A DNA stretch of 64,000 nucleotides from Cordia subcordata (GCA_028554755.1 JAPTOF010000003.1:10886001-10950000), one strand, 5' to 3'; numbered from the stretch's first letter, positions 45,765 to 58,421 are shown. Notes: a model not told the origin generated them from the letters alone. A program made the numbers and translations.

Positions 45765-47328
45765 TTAGGCTCACACACAACTTGCTTAGACTATGCAAGA
45801 ATATTCGCATAAATATGTTAGTCATCTTATAGGTGGCAAGATTAGGAAATCTTGTGTTACATATACTTGTTTTATTTTTGTATATGAAGCTGATATAAAA
45901 TCCCTTTCATGGTCAGTATGTATGCATGATAGAGTTTCATGTACGGTCAACAAAACTTGGCCATATGCAATTTCATGTGTAGATCTTTATGGTTATTACT
46001 TGTACCTTTATTTAAAAGAAGCATAGGATGTTTTGATATCCTTATAATGTTTCTTTTATGATTGTAAGCTTGTATTATCAATAGCAAAACATATTATTAT
46101 CATAATCTTTGTAGGCCAAGGAGAGAAGCAAGGAAACATAGCCTATAGGAGCAAATCTGTCTCAGCTGGTTGAGCTTGCCGATTGACTAGCTCCTTCCTC
46201 TGGCAGAAGTTGCAACAAAGATTGTTGTTTTGTGTTTTTGAATTGAAGATTACAGGGAGCCATCAAAGAAGGTTTCTAACGTATTTTGGTTGATGTTTAT
46301 AATACATTGATATATGTTTTCACATATTTACAAAAGCTTAAACATTATTACCACCTAGAAATATGTCTACTCAATAGGATTTAAAAATTGGCCAATGCTA
46401 TGTGTTAATTCCCAAAGATAGTTAAATTCATTTAAATAAGACTAGCGTAGACAAGATAATTGTAAGTAATTATGTTTAAAGATGCCATGCAATCTCATGA
46501 CAAAAATGAAAAGCTTAACTTGAGATTTACAATATGACAACTTAAGGGTCTATGCACCTAGATTTAGGTAAATAATATATTATGATATTGCAATGTTTTA
46601 GTAACACGAAGGGGATTCACAAAAACCAAAGTGTTTTGTAAATCCAAAGCATGTTTAGATCTAAAACAAAAAGAAAGAATACCAAAAATAAAGAAAACCC
46701 TTATGTTAAAATATTGAGTGAGAGAGAAGACTGGAAATACCCTACGGCTTTCCATATCCAATTCACACTATTCCCATCGGAGGGTGACACTTTATCAAGA
46801 TTTAGCAAGGTGAATTTAAAATGTTTATTCAAAAGGGTATTAGGGAGTTTGGCCATCCTATCGGTGGAATTTTTCATTAAAGATCGCCTTACGCAACATT
46901 GATTAAAGTCACTACCCCATCGAAGGGCTTAAATCAAGAATGTTACAGGGAATGAACATAAGGAATGGGTATACACTCAACTTAAATGGTACGTTCAGCT
47001 ATCCCATCGATAGAGTTTGCTACCGGATTTAAGAAGCCAAACGAACTAGTGATTGAATTGTTCAATTGGATGATATCCAGATAATTGTTAATTCAAATAA
47101 GCAGTGGCACTTAACTTAAAATTCATAAGTTCGGCCATCCCATCGGTGGAGTTCTTGTGAGCACATTGAGACACTGTTATATCGAGTAGTTTAGAGGTTA
47201 ATCTAGTCAAAGGCAAATGACGTAAAAATACTTATATGTTTTATTTCCAAAGATAGCATACATATTATACATGCATCAATTCCATACTTACAAAATAATT
47301 ATGATTATATTGTTGTATATCTAGAAAT
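45765..47328 (+). other. Element E long leader with repeated motif
   Basis: 1.56 kb between primer site and gag. It holds five related copies of a GGCCATCCCATCGGTGGAGTTC-type motif at about 46772-46785, 46851-46870, 46914-46930, 46997-47020 and 47132-47155, spaced roughly 60-135 bp apart. A CTGGTTGAGC-type palindrome remnant lies at about 46155-46195. The leader of copia element H (58422-60449) has related motifs in the same orientation. No credible coding frame. Confidence 0.55.
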
Positions 47329-48173
47329 ATGCCTTCGTTCAGTCCACTAGCTACAATTCTCAAAGAGAACAAGCTCACTGGACCAAATTTTGTGGATTGG
47401 GAATGAAATTGGGACATAGTACTTACTGCAGAAGAGTACAAGCATGTCCTAACAATTCCTTGTCCTATTGTGAGGGTAAACTCTTTTGAAGCCCAAAAAG
47501 ATGTTGAGGCAAAATGACAAAAGGCCAATAGTGCTATATGATGACTTCTATATCAAATATTTTGTAAAGCAAGCATCATCAAATGGAAATTACAAAAGAA
47601 ATCATGACCTCACTTTCTCGTATGTTTGTCGATAAGAACGGGCTTGCAAGGCAAGGTGCTTTTAAAGAAATTATGAATCAAAGGATGGTAGAAAGGGCAT
47701 CTGTCAGCAAGCATATGCTCAAAATGATGGATTACTTCAATACTGCCAAGACCCTAGGGAAAAACATAGATGAACAATCAAAGGTAGACATGATTTTGAA
47801 GATTCTACCATTGTATTACACCCAATTCAAGCTTAATTATAATATGGGCATGATGAACATGGATATGACGGAATTAATGAAAGAGCTCCTAGCAGTAGAA
47901 GCCATAATTAAAATAAGGGCCACATAAATATAAATAGTTGAAGCATCCACTTAACTTAACCCGAAAGGGAGAAAGTTCAAAGAAAAGGGAAAGCAAAAAC
48001 ATGGTGGAGATAAAAAGAAGAGAAATGGTGAATAGCCCAAGCAATTAACAGGTGAAAAACCTAAGGGCAAATGTTTTAAGTATGGCCAAAAAGGGCACAG
48101 GAAAAGGGATTGCCCAAAGTACCCTGCATAAGGCCAGATAGGTACACCTCTTTTATTCAACATTGAAACCTAT
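47329..48173 (+). pseudogene. Element E copia Gag
   Basis: ATG at 47329 (MPSFSPLATILKENKLTGPN, then FVDW). TGA in the next codons, more stops near 47515 and 47540, then open 47583-47927 (VDMILKILPLYYTQFKLNYN, a copia Gag helical stretch). The CCHC knuckle at about 48070-48112 reads CFKYGQKGHRKRDC, with Tyr at the second Cys. A TAA follows just after. Confidence 0.8.
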
Positions 48174-48720
48174 TTGGTGGTTGATTCTACTGATTCTTGG
48201 ATTGTAGACTCTGGAGCAATTAACCATATTTGTAATTTTTTGCATTGGTTTAAGGAAATGAAGGAACAAGCTAAAGGGGAATTTGCTCTGAGGATGGGTA
48301 ACAGAGCAAAAATATGGGTTACTACAGTAGGAGAAATGTGCTTGAATTTTCCATGTAATAGGAACTTATTTTTGAATAATGTTTATTTTGTTCTGGATGT
48401 ACATACAAACCTTATTTTAGTTTTGAAATTAATATTAGATGATTTTTGCATTAATTTCTATTTTGGTGTTGATATCAGTAGAGAGAGAAATATTACCTGT
48501 TTTGGTAGCATGTATCATAACTTGTTCTGTATGAAACCTATTACAAATTTACTACATAATATAGAACGAACTAATTCCCAAGAAAGAAAGGTTTCTTTGA
48601 CACCTAAGCTTAGGAAATATTAGTCTAAAGTGAATTCGGAGATTAGTTAAGGATGGACATCTTAGCTCATTAGATCTCGAAGATCTACCTTCATGTGAAT
48701 CTTGCCTCAAAGGGAAAATG
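48174..48720 (+). pseudogene. Element E aspartic protease and pre-integrase segment
   Basis: 48174-48623: DSWIVDSGAINHICN is the protease active site (Asp-Ser-Gly) with the copia-type His-Ile-Cys after it. Then the strand segment NLFLNNVYFVLDVHTNLI. 48480-48720 is a decayed pre-integrase zinc segment. The CESCLKGKM-like stretch just before 48720 ends the zinc region. Confidence 0.75.
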
Positions 48721-49452
48721 ACCAAACGATCATTTTCTTCTCAAGGAGAAAGGGCTAACGAAGTATTGGAATTGGTTCATACCGATGTTTATGGTCCTAT
48801 GGGCAAACTAACACGAGGAGGTTATGAGTATTTCATTACTTTTACTGATAATTACTCTAGGTATAGATATGTATATCTAATAAGACACAAGTCTGAATCC
48901 TTTGAGAAATTCAAAGAGTTCAAGGCTAAGACAGAGCAAAAATTAGATAAACATATCAAGGCCCTTCAGCCTGATCGAGGTGGTGAATACCTCTCTGGAG
49001 AGTTCAGAGATTATCTTACACAAGAAGAGATTGTATCTTAGTTGAATACACTAGGGACTCCTCAGTAAAATGGTATAGCAGAGAGAAGAAATCGTACCCT
49101 ATTAGATATGTTTAGGTCAATAATGAGTCATGCATCATTACCTTTGTCTTTTTTAGGGTATGCCTTTGAGACATCAGCATACATCTTGAACTTGGTACCA
49201 TCTAAATCAATACCTAGGATACCACAAGAAATATGGACTGGGCATAAGCCTACTTTAAATCATCTCCACATTTGGGTTTGTCCAGCTTATGTACTTAATA
49301 GTAATGCTTCAAAGTTGGAACCAAGATCCGAGTTGTGCTATTTTATTGGGTATCCTAAGGGAACCAGAGCTGGGATCTTTTATAATCCTAAGGAGCAGAA
49401 GTTGTTTATAAGCACTCTTGCTAGATGCTTAGAGAATGATAAAATGATCTAG
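48721..49452 (+). pseudogene. Element E integrase
   Basis: Open 48718-49041 and 49108-49452 with a TAG between. VHTDVYGPMGKLTRGGYEYF (first Asp), KALQPDRGGEYLSGEF (second Asp), then AERRNRTLLDMF (Glu), and the C-terminal YILNLVPSKSIPRIPQEIW stretch. The order and motifs are copia-type. Confidence 0.85.
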
Positions 49453-50640
49453 AAAATACTAGATTCTGAAGTTGTTCTAGAAGAGATTTCACAAGAATCT
49501 CTAGGAACACCTGTGGTAATTGTGGATGAAACAAAACAGCATTTTGCACCTAATATATCAGAGCCTCGTCATTGTGAAAGGATATCTAGGCCTTCTGATA
49601 GATACTATGGAAAGTCCTTTAAGACTTCTTCAGAAGATCAAGTGGTGGATCTCACAAGTTATGATGAAGCAGTTTCTAACATATATGTCAACCAATGGCA
49701 TAAGGCAATAGATTCAGAGTTAGAATCTATGTCTTCTAACAAAGTCTGGGATCTTGTAGTTGCACCTGAAGGGGTAAAACCTATAGGGTGCAAATGGGTT
49801 TACAAGAGAAAAAGAGGAGTTGATGGAAAAGTTGAAACCTTTAAAGCAAGGTTGGTGGTGAAAGGTTATACTCAAAAAGAAGGGACTGATTATAATGAAA
49901 CTTCCCCACCAGTAGCCGCGCTTAAACAATCCATTAGGATACTTCTTCCTATCACATGTCATTATGACTACGAGACAAGGTAAATTGATGTCAAGACAGC
50001 TTTTCTTAATGGAGAGCTTGACGAGACCATTTACATTACACAACCAGATAGATATGTTGCTAAAGGCTAGGAACATATGGTTTGTAAGCGAAAAAAGTCC
50101 ATTTATGGTTTAAAGCAAGCATCTAGAGCATGGAACATCAAATTTGATGGAGCAATTAAATCTTATGGTTTTGATCAAGATACTGATAAACCTTGCGTGA
50201 ATAAAAGGCATAATAGAAATGTCATAACTTTTTTGGTTCTATTTGTGGATGATATCCTACTAATTGGAAATGTTGTGGGGATGTTATCATCCATCAAGGT
50301 TTAGCTGTCTACTCAATTTCAAATGAAAGATTTAGGAGAAGCTAGTTATGTTCTAGGTATCAAGCTTATGCGAGATCGTAAGTACAGAAGGCTAGCATTA
50401 TCTCAAGCTTCATTTATTTAGAAGATATTGGTTAGGTTTAACATGCAAACCTATAACAAGGCCTCATTACCTTCTAGACATGAAGTTTATCTATCTCGGG
50501 ATCAATTTCCTAAAACACCTGAGGAGATAGAGAGCATGAAACGAGTTCCTTATGCTTCGACAGTTAGAAGCCTCATGTATGCCATGTTATATTCTAGACC
50601 AGATATCTAGTTCATAGTTGGCATGGTTAGTAGATATCAG
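49453..50640 (+). pseudogene. Element E reverse transcriptase
   Basis: 49513-49983: VWDLVVAPEGVKPIGCKWVY, FKARLVVKGYTQKEGTDYNE. After a TAA: DVKTAFLNGELDETIYITQP, SIYGLKQASRAW (50095-50130), and FLVLFVDDILLIGN (50230-50270) with the catalytic Asp pair. Then MKDLGEASYVLGIKLMRDR and the thumb region to 50610. At least four in-frame stops. Confidence 0.85.
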
Positions 50641-51213
50641 TCAAACCCTGGACCAGCACATAGGGTCGTGGTTAAGCATAAATTCAAGTTCCTACAAGGG
50701 ACTAAGGATTATGTGCTGGAATACTATGCAGATGATCTAATGCCATTAGCTTATACGGACTCAAATTTCTAGTCCGACAAAGATTCTAGAAAGTCTACTT
50801 CTGGATATGTTTTCACTCTATTAGGAGGAGTTATTTCATGGAGAAGTGTGAAGCAAAATTGTATTGCTGACTCTACCATAGAGGTCGAGTATGTAACAAC
50901 ATCTGATGCTACAATAGAGGCAATATGGCTAAGAAATTTCCTTTTAGAGCTAGAGGTTGTACCGGCAGCTCACTGACTAATAACATTATATTACGACAAC
51001 AACGTTGCCATTTTATAGTGCAAAGAGCCCAAGAATCACAAAAAAGGTAAACACATTGAATTGAAATATCATTTGATCAGTGAGTTTATCAAGAGAGGAA
51101 ATGAAGTAGTTGACAAGATAGCTTCAACAGAAAACCTGGCGAACCTATTTACAAAGACTCTTCCAGAGAAAATGATTACCATACATTTGGAGTCTATGGG
51201 TATTAGGTTTTGA
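50641..51213 (+). pseudogene. Element E RNase H, end of polyprotein
   Basis: LAYTDSNF (Asp), SDKDSRKSTSGYVFTLLGG, IEVEYVTTSDATIEAIWLRN (Glu), YYDNNVAIL and HIELKYHLISEFIKRG are the copia RNase H blocks in order. It stops with TGA at 51211-51213. Stops interrupt it near 50770, 50977 and 51018. Confidence 0.8.
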
Positions 51214-51227
51214 AGAAGTGATCTTTA

Positions 51228-51242
51228 GTGCATGTGGGAGAT
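51228..51242 (+). other. Element E polypurine tract
   Basis: GTGCATGTGGGAGAT right against the 3' LTR, the usual copia tract. Confidence 0.8.
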
Positions 51243-53124
51243 TGTTTGGATTAGTATGCCCTAAAGCTCACTTGTATATGACATTTTGGATATTAAACAA
51301 TGTATAATCATTTTATTAAATGGCATTATGTGATTCTTACGTATTATCTTTGGTATGTTTTATTGATGTATGTATAAAGGTCCCTTAACTTGAACTAATG
51401 ACTTAGGTGCACAGTGAAGCTAGACGCAGAGTAGGTCCAAGTCTAGATTTAGTCACTTCATAAATTGAGTCCGTAACTGAAACTGATTGGTAGTGTTGGG
51501 CACTCTACCAGAATAAAGTTATATTGAGCAAGTCTCCATGTAGAGGGTGATATACCTAGGCCATTGGAGGATTTTTTGGATTTATCACAATAGTACATGT
51601 TGCACGTATTGGAAAGGACCATTGTGAGTATGTTTTCTAGAGACATACTATCAAAGAAAGAAAACTAGATAGTCACCACTACTAAATGATCATTGCTTTT
51701 AATCTTGAGCATATGTGGATGAACTAATGAAGTTAGGGTTTGGTACTTTGATTTATTGTGGGTGAGATCTTACTTTATTACGATCAACAACCTTGTGTAT
51801 TGAGTATAAGTTATAATTAATTGGAACATGCATATGCAATATGGAATCCATGTGCCCTCTTTGGGATTGTCCAAATTTATCATCCGAATCTAGATCTATT
51901 GATACTACCTTTATAGGTGTATCGGTCATACGGCTTGAGGGTCACTCCCTAGATCAAGAGATTCCATGACCAAGGATGGTTGGCAATATGATAAGAAACC
52001 CAATAGAAATAGATGTAGTTAAGAAGGTGATAGTAAACAAGCCAAATGACAGGCCTTAGTTATGGATATACATAGAGGGGCATTATGGTCGGTTATTTAG
52101 TTAGTCAAAGACATAGTTCACATTCTTTTGTGAAAAGCTTTTCAGTAATAATAATTATTCTTGAAGTGCAGCTTTAATCTTACGGTGGAATAGATTAGAG
52201 TTAAAAATAATTATTATGTTGCCAGATCGGGCAAGGACATTTTTTATTATTTTTGAAAGCCAAGGTTAATTGTGTCATCTTGGTCCCTCCTAGTTGAAAT
52301 GACTTTGAGAGAGTAATCTTGAAAGAACATATTCCATATTATGGTAGTAGCCTTATTGGGCCAAAGCTTGGAATTGGGTTTGGGCTTTCTTTAGAGTCCA
52401 AGAAAACCTAATTGATCTTGAATGGGTTCTTTTTGGGCTTGGGCCTCCACATGGATTATGGACTATGTGTTAGGCTTAGATTGTGGGCTTGGTCCAATCT
52501 TCCATCTCATGTGCTAGAAAGTTAGTACAAGAAGAATTCAAATTGTACAAGTAACTTCCATGACATGTGGCAAACATTTACTATAAGGAAAAAGTTTCTG
52601 ACATAGAAAGTTTACAAGGCTTCGGTGCGAAACTTTTCCTATAAATAGACAAGACATTAAACTATTTCTAGCTACCAAAAAATTTTGTAGTTGATCTTTT
52701 CCATTTTGGCAAGAGAATGCTATAGCATATAGTACACCCTTATTGTGTGGATTTTTGCTCTAGATTTTCAAGAAAACATTATTTTGCTTCTTCCCACACA
52801 AGAGGCTATTCTCTCAAGATAACTCTCTTTAATCATAGGGAAGAAGACTAGGGAGTTTCCTATTGCGACACCTTTAGAGTAAAATTTTTGGTGGCCTTAT
52901 TCATGAGCAAGAATAAAGCTTATGATACTTATAGCTTCATCAAAGGCCTCACACTTCAAAATGTTAGCTTTACATATTTTGCAAATACTAGTTATGTTCT
53001 ATATGTTCTTAAGCATGTTTTTGTGTGTGTTATATGGTTATTTTATTTTCCTAGCATGTTTTCTTTGTAGAATTTTTGAAAATATGGATTAGGATAGACC
53101 ACATGTAATATTATTGATCCTACA
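51243..53124 (+). repeat. Element E 3' LTR
   Basis: Starts TGTTTGGATTAG, ends CCTACA, followed by GCTCA. TATAAATA at 52640-52647. Aligns along its length to the solo LTR in G and the 5' LTR. Confidence 0.9.
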
Positions 53125-53129
53125 GCTCA
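53125..53129. repeat. Target site duplication GCTCA, right copy (element E)
   Basis: Exact copy of 42137-42141; element F resumes here. Confidence 0.9.
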
Positions 53130-54767
53130 GACCTATCAGCTAGTTGAAGAATAACATGTGTAGGGGACAACTCATCTAGACTTAGCTGTTGATAGATAGA
53201 GTAGGCATAAGATTCACACTCGACCCTAAATCTAGCAAGGCATGGTTAATCTGGGTTTCATGAATCCTAAAAAGAATGGTGAAAGGTTTGAGATCACTCA
53301 TCTCAGGCGGAAGGCCCGAAGTACAAATACAACTCACATTCCGTAAGCGTCACATTCTTAGGAATGTTCAATGATCTACGGTTCCTTATACAAAGGTCCT
53401 TGAAGAACTTAAAATAGGAGGGAATGGAAAAAATCACATCTATCAAGGGAAGATTGACCTTAAGGTCCTTAAGGTGCTCTAAGATCATGAAAAAAACCTT
53501 AAATCCTCACAAGGTATGGGCCTCTCTAGGGCAGATAGGAAGGGAACTGTAGGTGAAACACATCAAACGCACAAGAATCATCGATGAGCTCCTTTCCCTC
53601 CTGATGTGGGCGAGAAGCACTACTCTCTCCATAGTCTCTAATAGGCTCAAGTCTCTCAGCAAAACCTGTCTCTATAGGGCTACAATTAAGCTCTCCATGC
53701 TCACAAGGACCATTAGATGCAAGCACTACATAGTCAACTCCTACTCTATTGTCCACTATCCTACCCCCCCTAAGACTGGTGATGGCCTTAGCCTGGGCCT
53801 AAGAAAGATAAGTAGGGTCAGTAGAGGAGCAGGATTAGACTCTAGGGTGTACCTCTGGCTGGGAAGGCAACTTCTTGAAATATCTAGTGCTCAACTGTAT
53901 GGCAAACTGTCCCAACTGGGTATCTACCCTAGCCTGATAACTCTTTATCTACCACTTACAATTAGGTAACTCCTACTGCATCAACTAGAACATTTTCTCA
54001 CTCCTATCATCATCATTAGTGGTCTGACTACTAAGGGAAGCAGGGAGTGCCTATGGCTGAGGGACACTAACAAGCCTAGGTTGACTGACATAATGAAACC
54101 CTATAGGGTTAGCAAGATGGGGTCGCTGCTGGAGTAGGACCTGGGAGTGGGAACCAGTTTTTTGCTGACCTTGTCTCCAAGAGAATTTTGGGATTATCTC
54201 TCCATCTTGGGTTGTAAGTGTTAGAATAGGGATTGTATTCACGAGAATAACCCTATACAGTACATACTTGCTCCTATATCAAATCAGGAAACTAGGGTGC
54301 CAAAGGCCAAGCAATAGTCTTATGAGATGACTCAGAACACAATGCACAGATTTCAACTACGAAAGGAGAAGAAGAAAAACTTACTAAACTAGCTCTACGA
54401 TTCTAGAAGGAAAGAGACTACGAGATAAATTGATCTAACTTATGAGTCAATGCTCTAACCTTAGAGGAAAAATCAAAAGAACTTTTTACGTCGTTAATAC
54501 CTCTCTTATTACCTCATCGATTGGACCTATCAATAGCAAAGTTCTAAAAAGTATTTTCAACCATCAACTCTATTTTCTCCCATGCCTCAATCAGTCTCAA
54601 AGTATAAAAGCCACCATCGAAGACGGCATTGACCATTATCTTATTTTGTTCATCAAACCTCGAAAGAAATACCAAAGTATGTTATAACTACCATACCCGT
54701 GGTACACACACTATCTAAGGAGGTTTTTGAACCTCTCCCAAGCATCACAGAAGGACTCTAGATCATG
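53130..54767 (-). pseudogene. Element F Gag C-terminal part and protease start
   Basis: Minus strand. HALLDLGSSVNLMP (about 53240-53195) is the protease active site. 53488-53303: ILEHLKDLKVNL, SLNIPKNVTLTE. 53756-53526: VDNRVGVDYVV-like region. 54242-54051 retains the Gag box with PKFSWRQGQQ. Many stops and indels, as in G. Confidence 0.7.
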
Positions 54768-55397
54768 CTAGGAGAAAGTCATAATAGAAGTCCTAAAGTT
54801 AGCCGTCTTGGCCATGGGATAGAATTTTTGAAAGAACCTAGATTGATGCTTGGCCCATGAAGTGATACAACCATTAGGCAAAGAATAGAGCCAAGTCCTA
54901 GCTTTGTCCTTAAAAGAGAACAGAAACAACCTTACACGTATGACCTCTTGCGAGACATTAGAGACATGAAGGGTGGAAGTCATCTCAACAAAATCAGTAA
55001 TATGGTCTAAAGGACTCTTGTTGCTCCTTCTATAAAAGAAAGGAAGCATAGCCAACATATTATGCTTGATTTTAGAATTTTTCTCCCCTAAACCTAGAAT
55101 ATTAATAGCCAAATTAGGCTCAAAGGCATTGGGTAGGAAAAATTCCCTAAGTGTGGGCTTCTCATCGATGGGTAAGTCCGATCTAAGGGGTTCTTGTCTA
55201 AAATGATCATGGCCTTGATGCCTATGGTGATCATAAGGTGAAATCATATTCATAGAAAGGAAGGAAGGGATAGGAGGATTATTTGGATCGGCCATCTCCT
55301 CAAGAAGATCTCCTAAATTCCTAATGCGTCGTGCATTCCTATGGAGTTCGAGATTACATGGAATCAAGGGATTCCTAAGGGATCTCCAACCAAGCAT
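54768..55397 (-). pseudogene. Element F Athila-type Gag N-terminal 210 codons
   Basis: An open frame from the ATG at 55397: MLGWRSLRN, MADPNNPPIPS, TLREFFLPNAFEPN, KHNMLAMLPFFY, then RVRLFLFSFKDKARTWLYSL and FQKFYPMAKTANFRTSIMTFS. The last two are the hallmark Athila Gag segments. It is intact up to a TAG after FS at 54768. It shows the likely true start for this family, since G and A match from the same ATG. Confidence 0.85.
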
Positions 55398-55729
55398 GCA
55401 ACACTATCTTAACTCTGACCACTTCAACCCTCGAAAACTTCAATAATCCTAAAACTATAGCAAATAAGCCACAAACCTATAGAGTCTACTAAAAGTGACA
55501 AGAAAAAGAAAAATAAGAAAGCTAAACAAACAAGCTATGCTAAATATGAAAAGTAAACACAAAAAGATCAAAGACATTAAACATAAAGCAATATAAACAA
55601 CTACTAAAATAAGCTAATATAAACAAGAAGCAAGATAAGTAAAGACTAAACAAACAATAAAGAAAAAGCAAGAAAAGCAAATTAAACAACTATTAAAACA
55701 CACAAGCAAAGAATGCAAACCACCGTGGC

Positions 55730-55747
55730 TCCCTGGAAATGGCACCA
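55730..55747 (-). other. Element F primer binding site (decayed tRNA-Asp type)
   Basis: Minus strand TGGTGCCATTTCCAGGGA, 14 of 18 bases match the tRNA-Asp complement. It lies 6 bases from the LTR. Confidence 0.7.
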
Positions 55748-55753
55748 AGAGCT

Positions 55754-57617
55754 TGATATGTTTCTAGTGCCCAAGCCTTAAAAGACCTGCAAGTACATAG
55801 ATCAGCGCAATATAGCGTGTGCAAGTGCGGGTGTCAAACCACAAGAAGGCTAATGCATAAAAAGAATCATATGCGTGTGTATATTAGTGGAAGCCTAAAA
55901 AAAACCTAAACTAAACATTTTTTGTACCTTTTGAGTTTTAACGAGATAAGAGGGAAATAAAAGGACTACACTATGAATGCTAGAAAGGAAAAATAGGAAC
56001 TAAGCTAATCTAAGGGATTAAAACAGTGGAGAGGTGATAGAGTGACCTACAATTATGAATGGTGACTTTCTACCTCTTTGCTTTGGGATTTGGGGATTGG
56101 CTTATCTAAGGGAATGCTCTAATACTAGGCCACTAGCTAGTATCCTAATTACACCCTAGGACTCAGTGTAGGTCTATCCCTAAGTGTGCACACATAGAGC
56201 TGCGACGTGGTCCTTATGTACCTAAGGCCATAAAAGGGGCTAGAAAGCTACCTAAGTGTCCTAGAGCAAACCTACCCTGGCTCATAAACCACTATCTAGA
56301 TTTGAAGCTAAGACCTATGGTTACTACGGTCAACTAAACCTATCTGGACTTGTATTAGTTGGATTTAAAATTAAAAGGGACTCAATCTAGACTAGTCCTA
56401 ACTTGTGCACCGTTGTTCTAGGGACACTATAGCGGATGATGTCTATTAGACGCAACCCTACATGTTCTAAGGTAAGGTGTTGTGAATATGACGTCCTATC
56501 CATGATACAAACATAAGCATGTTTGATTTATGCCATTGGAAACATTAAGCATCAACATGTAGCAATATTTGAGAATGTATTCACTATAAGGTAGGTTTTA
56601 TACCTATATAGACATGAACAAAACCAACCCACTTTGTATTATACATAATCACATACATAGACATGCATAATCTAAGGATTAGAAGTGTTCTATAGCAAAT
56701 ATAACTCAATCTATATATATATAACTCATTCGAGCATAACATCAAACACATAGACATGAAATGATATAAAACTTTTCAAAATAAGAACAAAGTATGTAAA
56801 CATTTAAGCAATAGAATCCCATAACTAAGAGTATGAAAATAAACCCATTACACAAGTTTAGTCACCCTAATCTATCTACGCAAGCATAGAATAAAAGAGA
56901 ATGAAAGAGGGTTGAGAAAGCTCCCCTTCCATCCTTACTTGTTTCTCTATAATTTTGAGTAAATTCGTACCAAATGACGTTGTAATCCTCCAATATAAGC
57001 TTAGATCTAGGTGGGTATATGTGTTAATATGTGTATTAGAGTTGGATGAAAGTAGGATTTTGTGTATGTTTATGGGTGTTTAAAGTAGCAATGATAGATG
57101 ATCAAAAGTGATAACAACGGGCCCTATTTATAACCTTCAACATCGATACCAGCTAGCCAAATTAGCTTGTCTAACTGGCTGCCGATTGAGGAGATCAGCT
57201 GGCTCAAATATGGGACACTCTTGACTTACCTGCTGCTTTGTAGCCAGTACAGGCCTTTTTTCTCGGGAATTACTAGCTCACTTAGCCGGTCAGCTGGTTG
57301 CTCTTGTGGATCAGCCGGTTCATTTTGAAGTCATCATTCTTCATATTCTTTTCTTCCAACGTCTTCTCCATGACCCATACATCTTCGGTCTTTATCGCCC
57401 TCCATTGTGTGAGCTCAGCAACAAACCTAAAATCACCTAAGTCATTAAAAACAAGCAATTAGTATAGCGTTTACCTCTTAAACTCAACTATATACAATTA
57501 CTTTACTTAAGCCTACCTCTAGCATAAGTACTACAATAATGAATTTATTAAACGTCAAAACACCTTTCAAATATAAGCAATTAGCAATGCAACCACACAC
57601 AAAAACACAACACATCA
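55754..57617 (-). repeat. Element F 5' LTR
   Basis: TGATATG...CACATCA in plus coordinates. Decayed hairpin motifs at about 56285-56308 and 56352-56375, TATTTATA (TATAAATA on minus) at 57125-57132, palindrome array at about 57150-57310. It matches the split 3' LTR over its length. Confidence 0.9.
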
Positions 57618-57622
57618 CTTTC

Positions 57623-58421
57623 TAATGCTATGTTAAGTATATGGGACAATATATCCTTCAGTGCTCTTGCAAATTGTACTAGAAACATTTCCTTCTTGGC
57701 TTGTCATCTGCTACCCTCTCTCGTTTCTTTCCAAGACTAGCATCTTGTTGTTGCTCAACACTATCAAACTACCCCTTCCATGTTCTAATTATTTTCCTTA
57801 TCACTAGACTGAACCTAGGCCTTTTGTTGATAGATAGAATCTACTTCCTGAAACTTCTTCAATGAATCGAGAACGGTCAAGTTCAACTTGCTTGACTCAA
57901 AGCCAGCTTAAACTTCTTGAAGAATTTAGGTAATGTCTCTAGGATTATCTCAAAATGAGTTATAGTGTTAAGTGAGCACCTAGCATGTCAATAATACTAA
58001 AGTTTTCCATCAACCTGAGCACATGCTTTTGATAGATTCCCTTCCTGCCATCCTAAAATTCATGGTCTCCCTCATAACAGCTTGCCTCACTAGCCTAGTA
58101 ATGTCTTTGAACATCTTAGACAATAAGGTCATGATTTTGTAGGAGTCCTTATACCCTCATGCTATATCAATAGGCTATCAGATAAAAATGCTAATATATA
58201 GCACTTGGCCATAGCATCAACTCTCATTCAACTACATTCGGCATCTTATGGGTATTAGTAGAACTGATCCGTATTTGAGGATAGGATTGGGTAAGGACAA
58301 ACTTGTACCCATCCTCACTAAGTACTTTGTTTATATTCCTCTTCCAGTGAGCATAGTTTAGGCTGGTTAACTTATTCTCGAAGAGAATACCCACTAAACT
58401 ACTAGAGAAACTGCGCAACAT
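57623..58421 (-). pseudogene. Element H copia Gag
   Basis: ATG at 58421 on the minus strand: MLRSFSSSLVGILFENKLTS, then NYAHWKRNINKVL and YKFVLTQSYP, the usual N-terminus of a plant copia Gag. Open to 58224, then broken. It is cut by F at 57617, and the pol part resumes at 22923. Confidence 0.7.

Larger units (their letters stand above)
42142..53124 (+). mobile_element. Element E: full-structure Ty1/copia retrotransposon in F
   Basis: 5' LTR (42142-45750, with another solo LTR inside), initiator-Met primer site, 1.56-kb leader, gag, protease, integrase, RT, RNase H, purine tract, 3' LTR (51243-53124), and perfect GCTCA duplication. Integrase precedes RT, as in copia. The coding region has many stops. 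The solo LTR in G is from the same family. Confidence 0.9.
22929..57617 (-). mobile_element. Element F: Athila-lineage Ty3/gypsy retrotransposon, twice interrupted
   Basis: Minus-strand order: 5' LTR (57617-55754), primer site (55747-55730), gag (from 55397), protease (about 53215), copia element E inserted, then linker, RT, RNase H and integrase (42122-38648), 3' untranslated region and 3' LTR (37311-35984 plus 23439-22929, split by element G). Integrase comes after RT, as in Ty3/gypsy, and the Gag and RT sequences are Athila-like. No env-like frame follows integrase. Without the insertions it would be about 11 kb. Confidence 0.85.
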
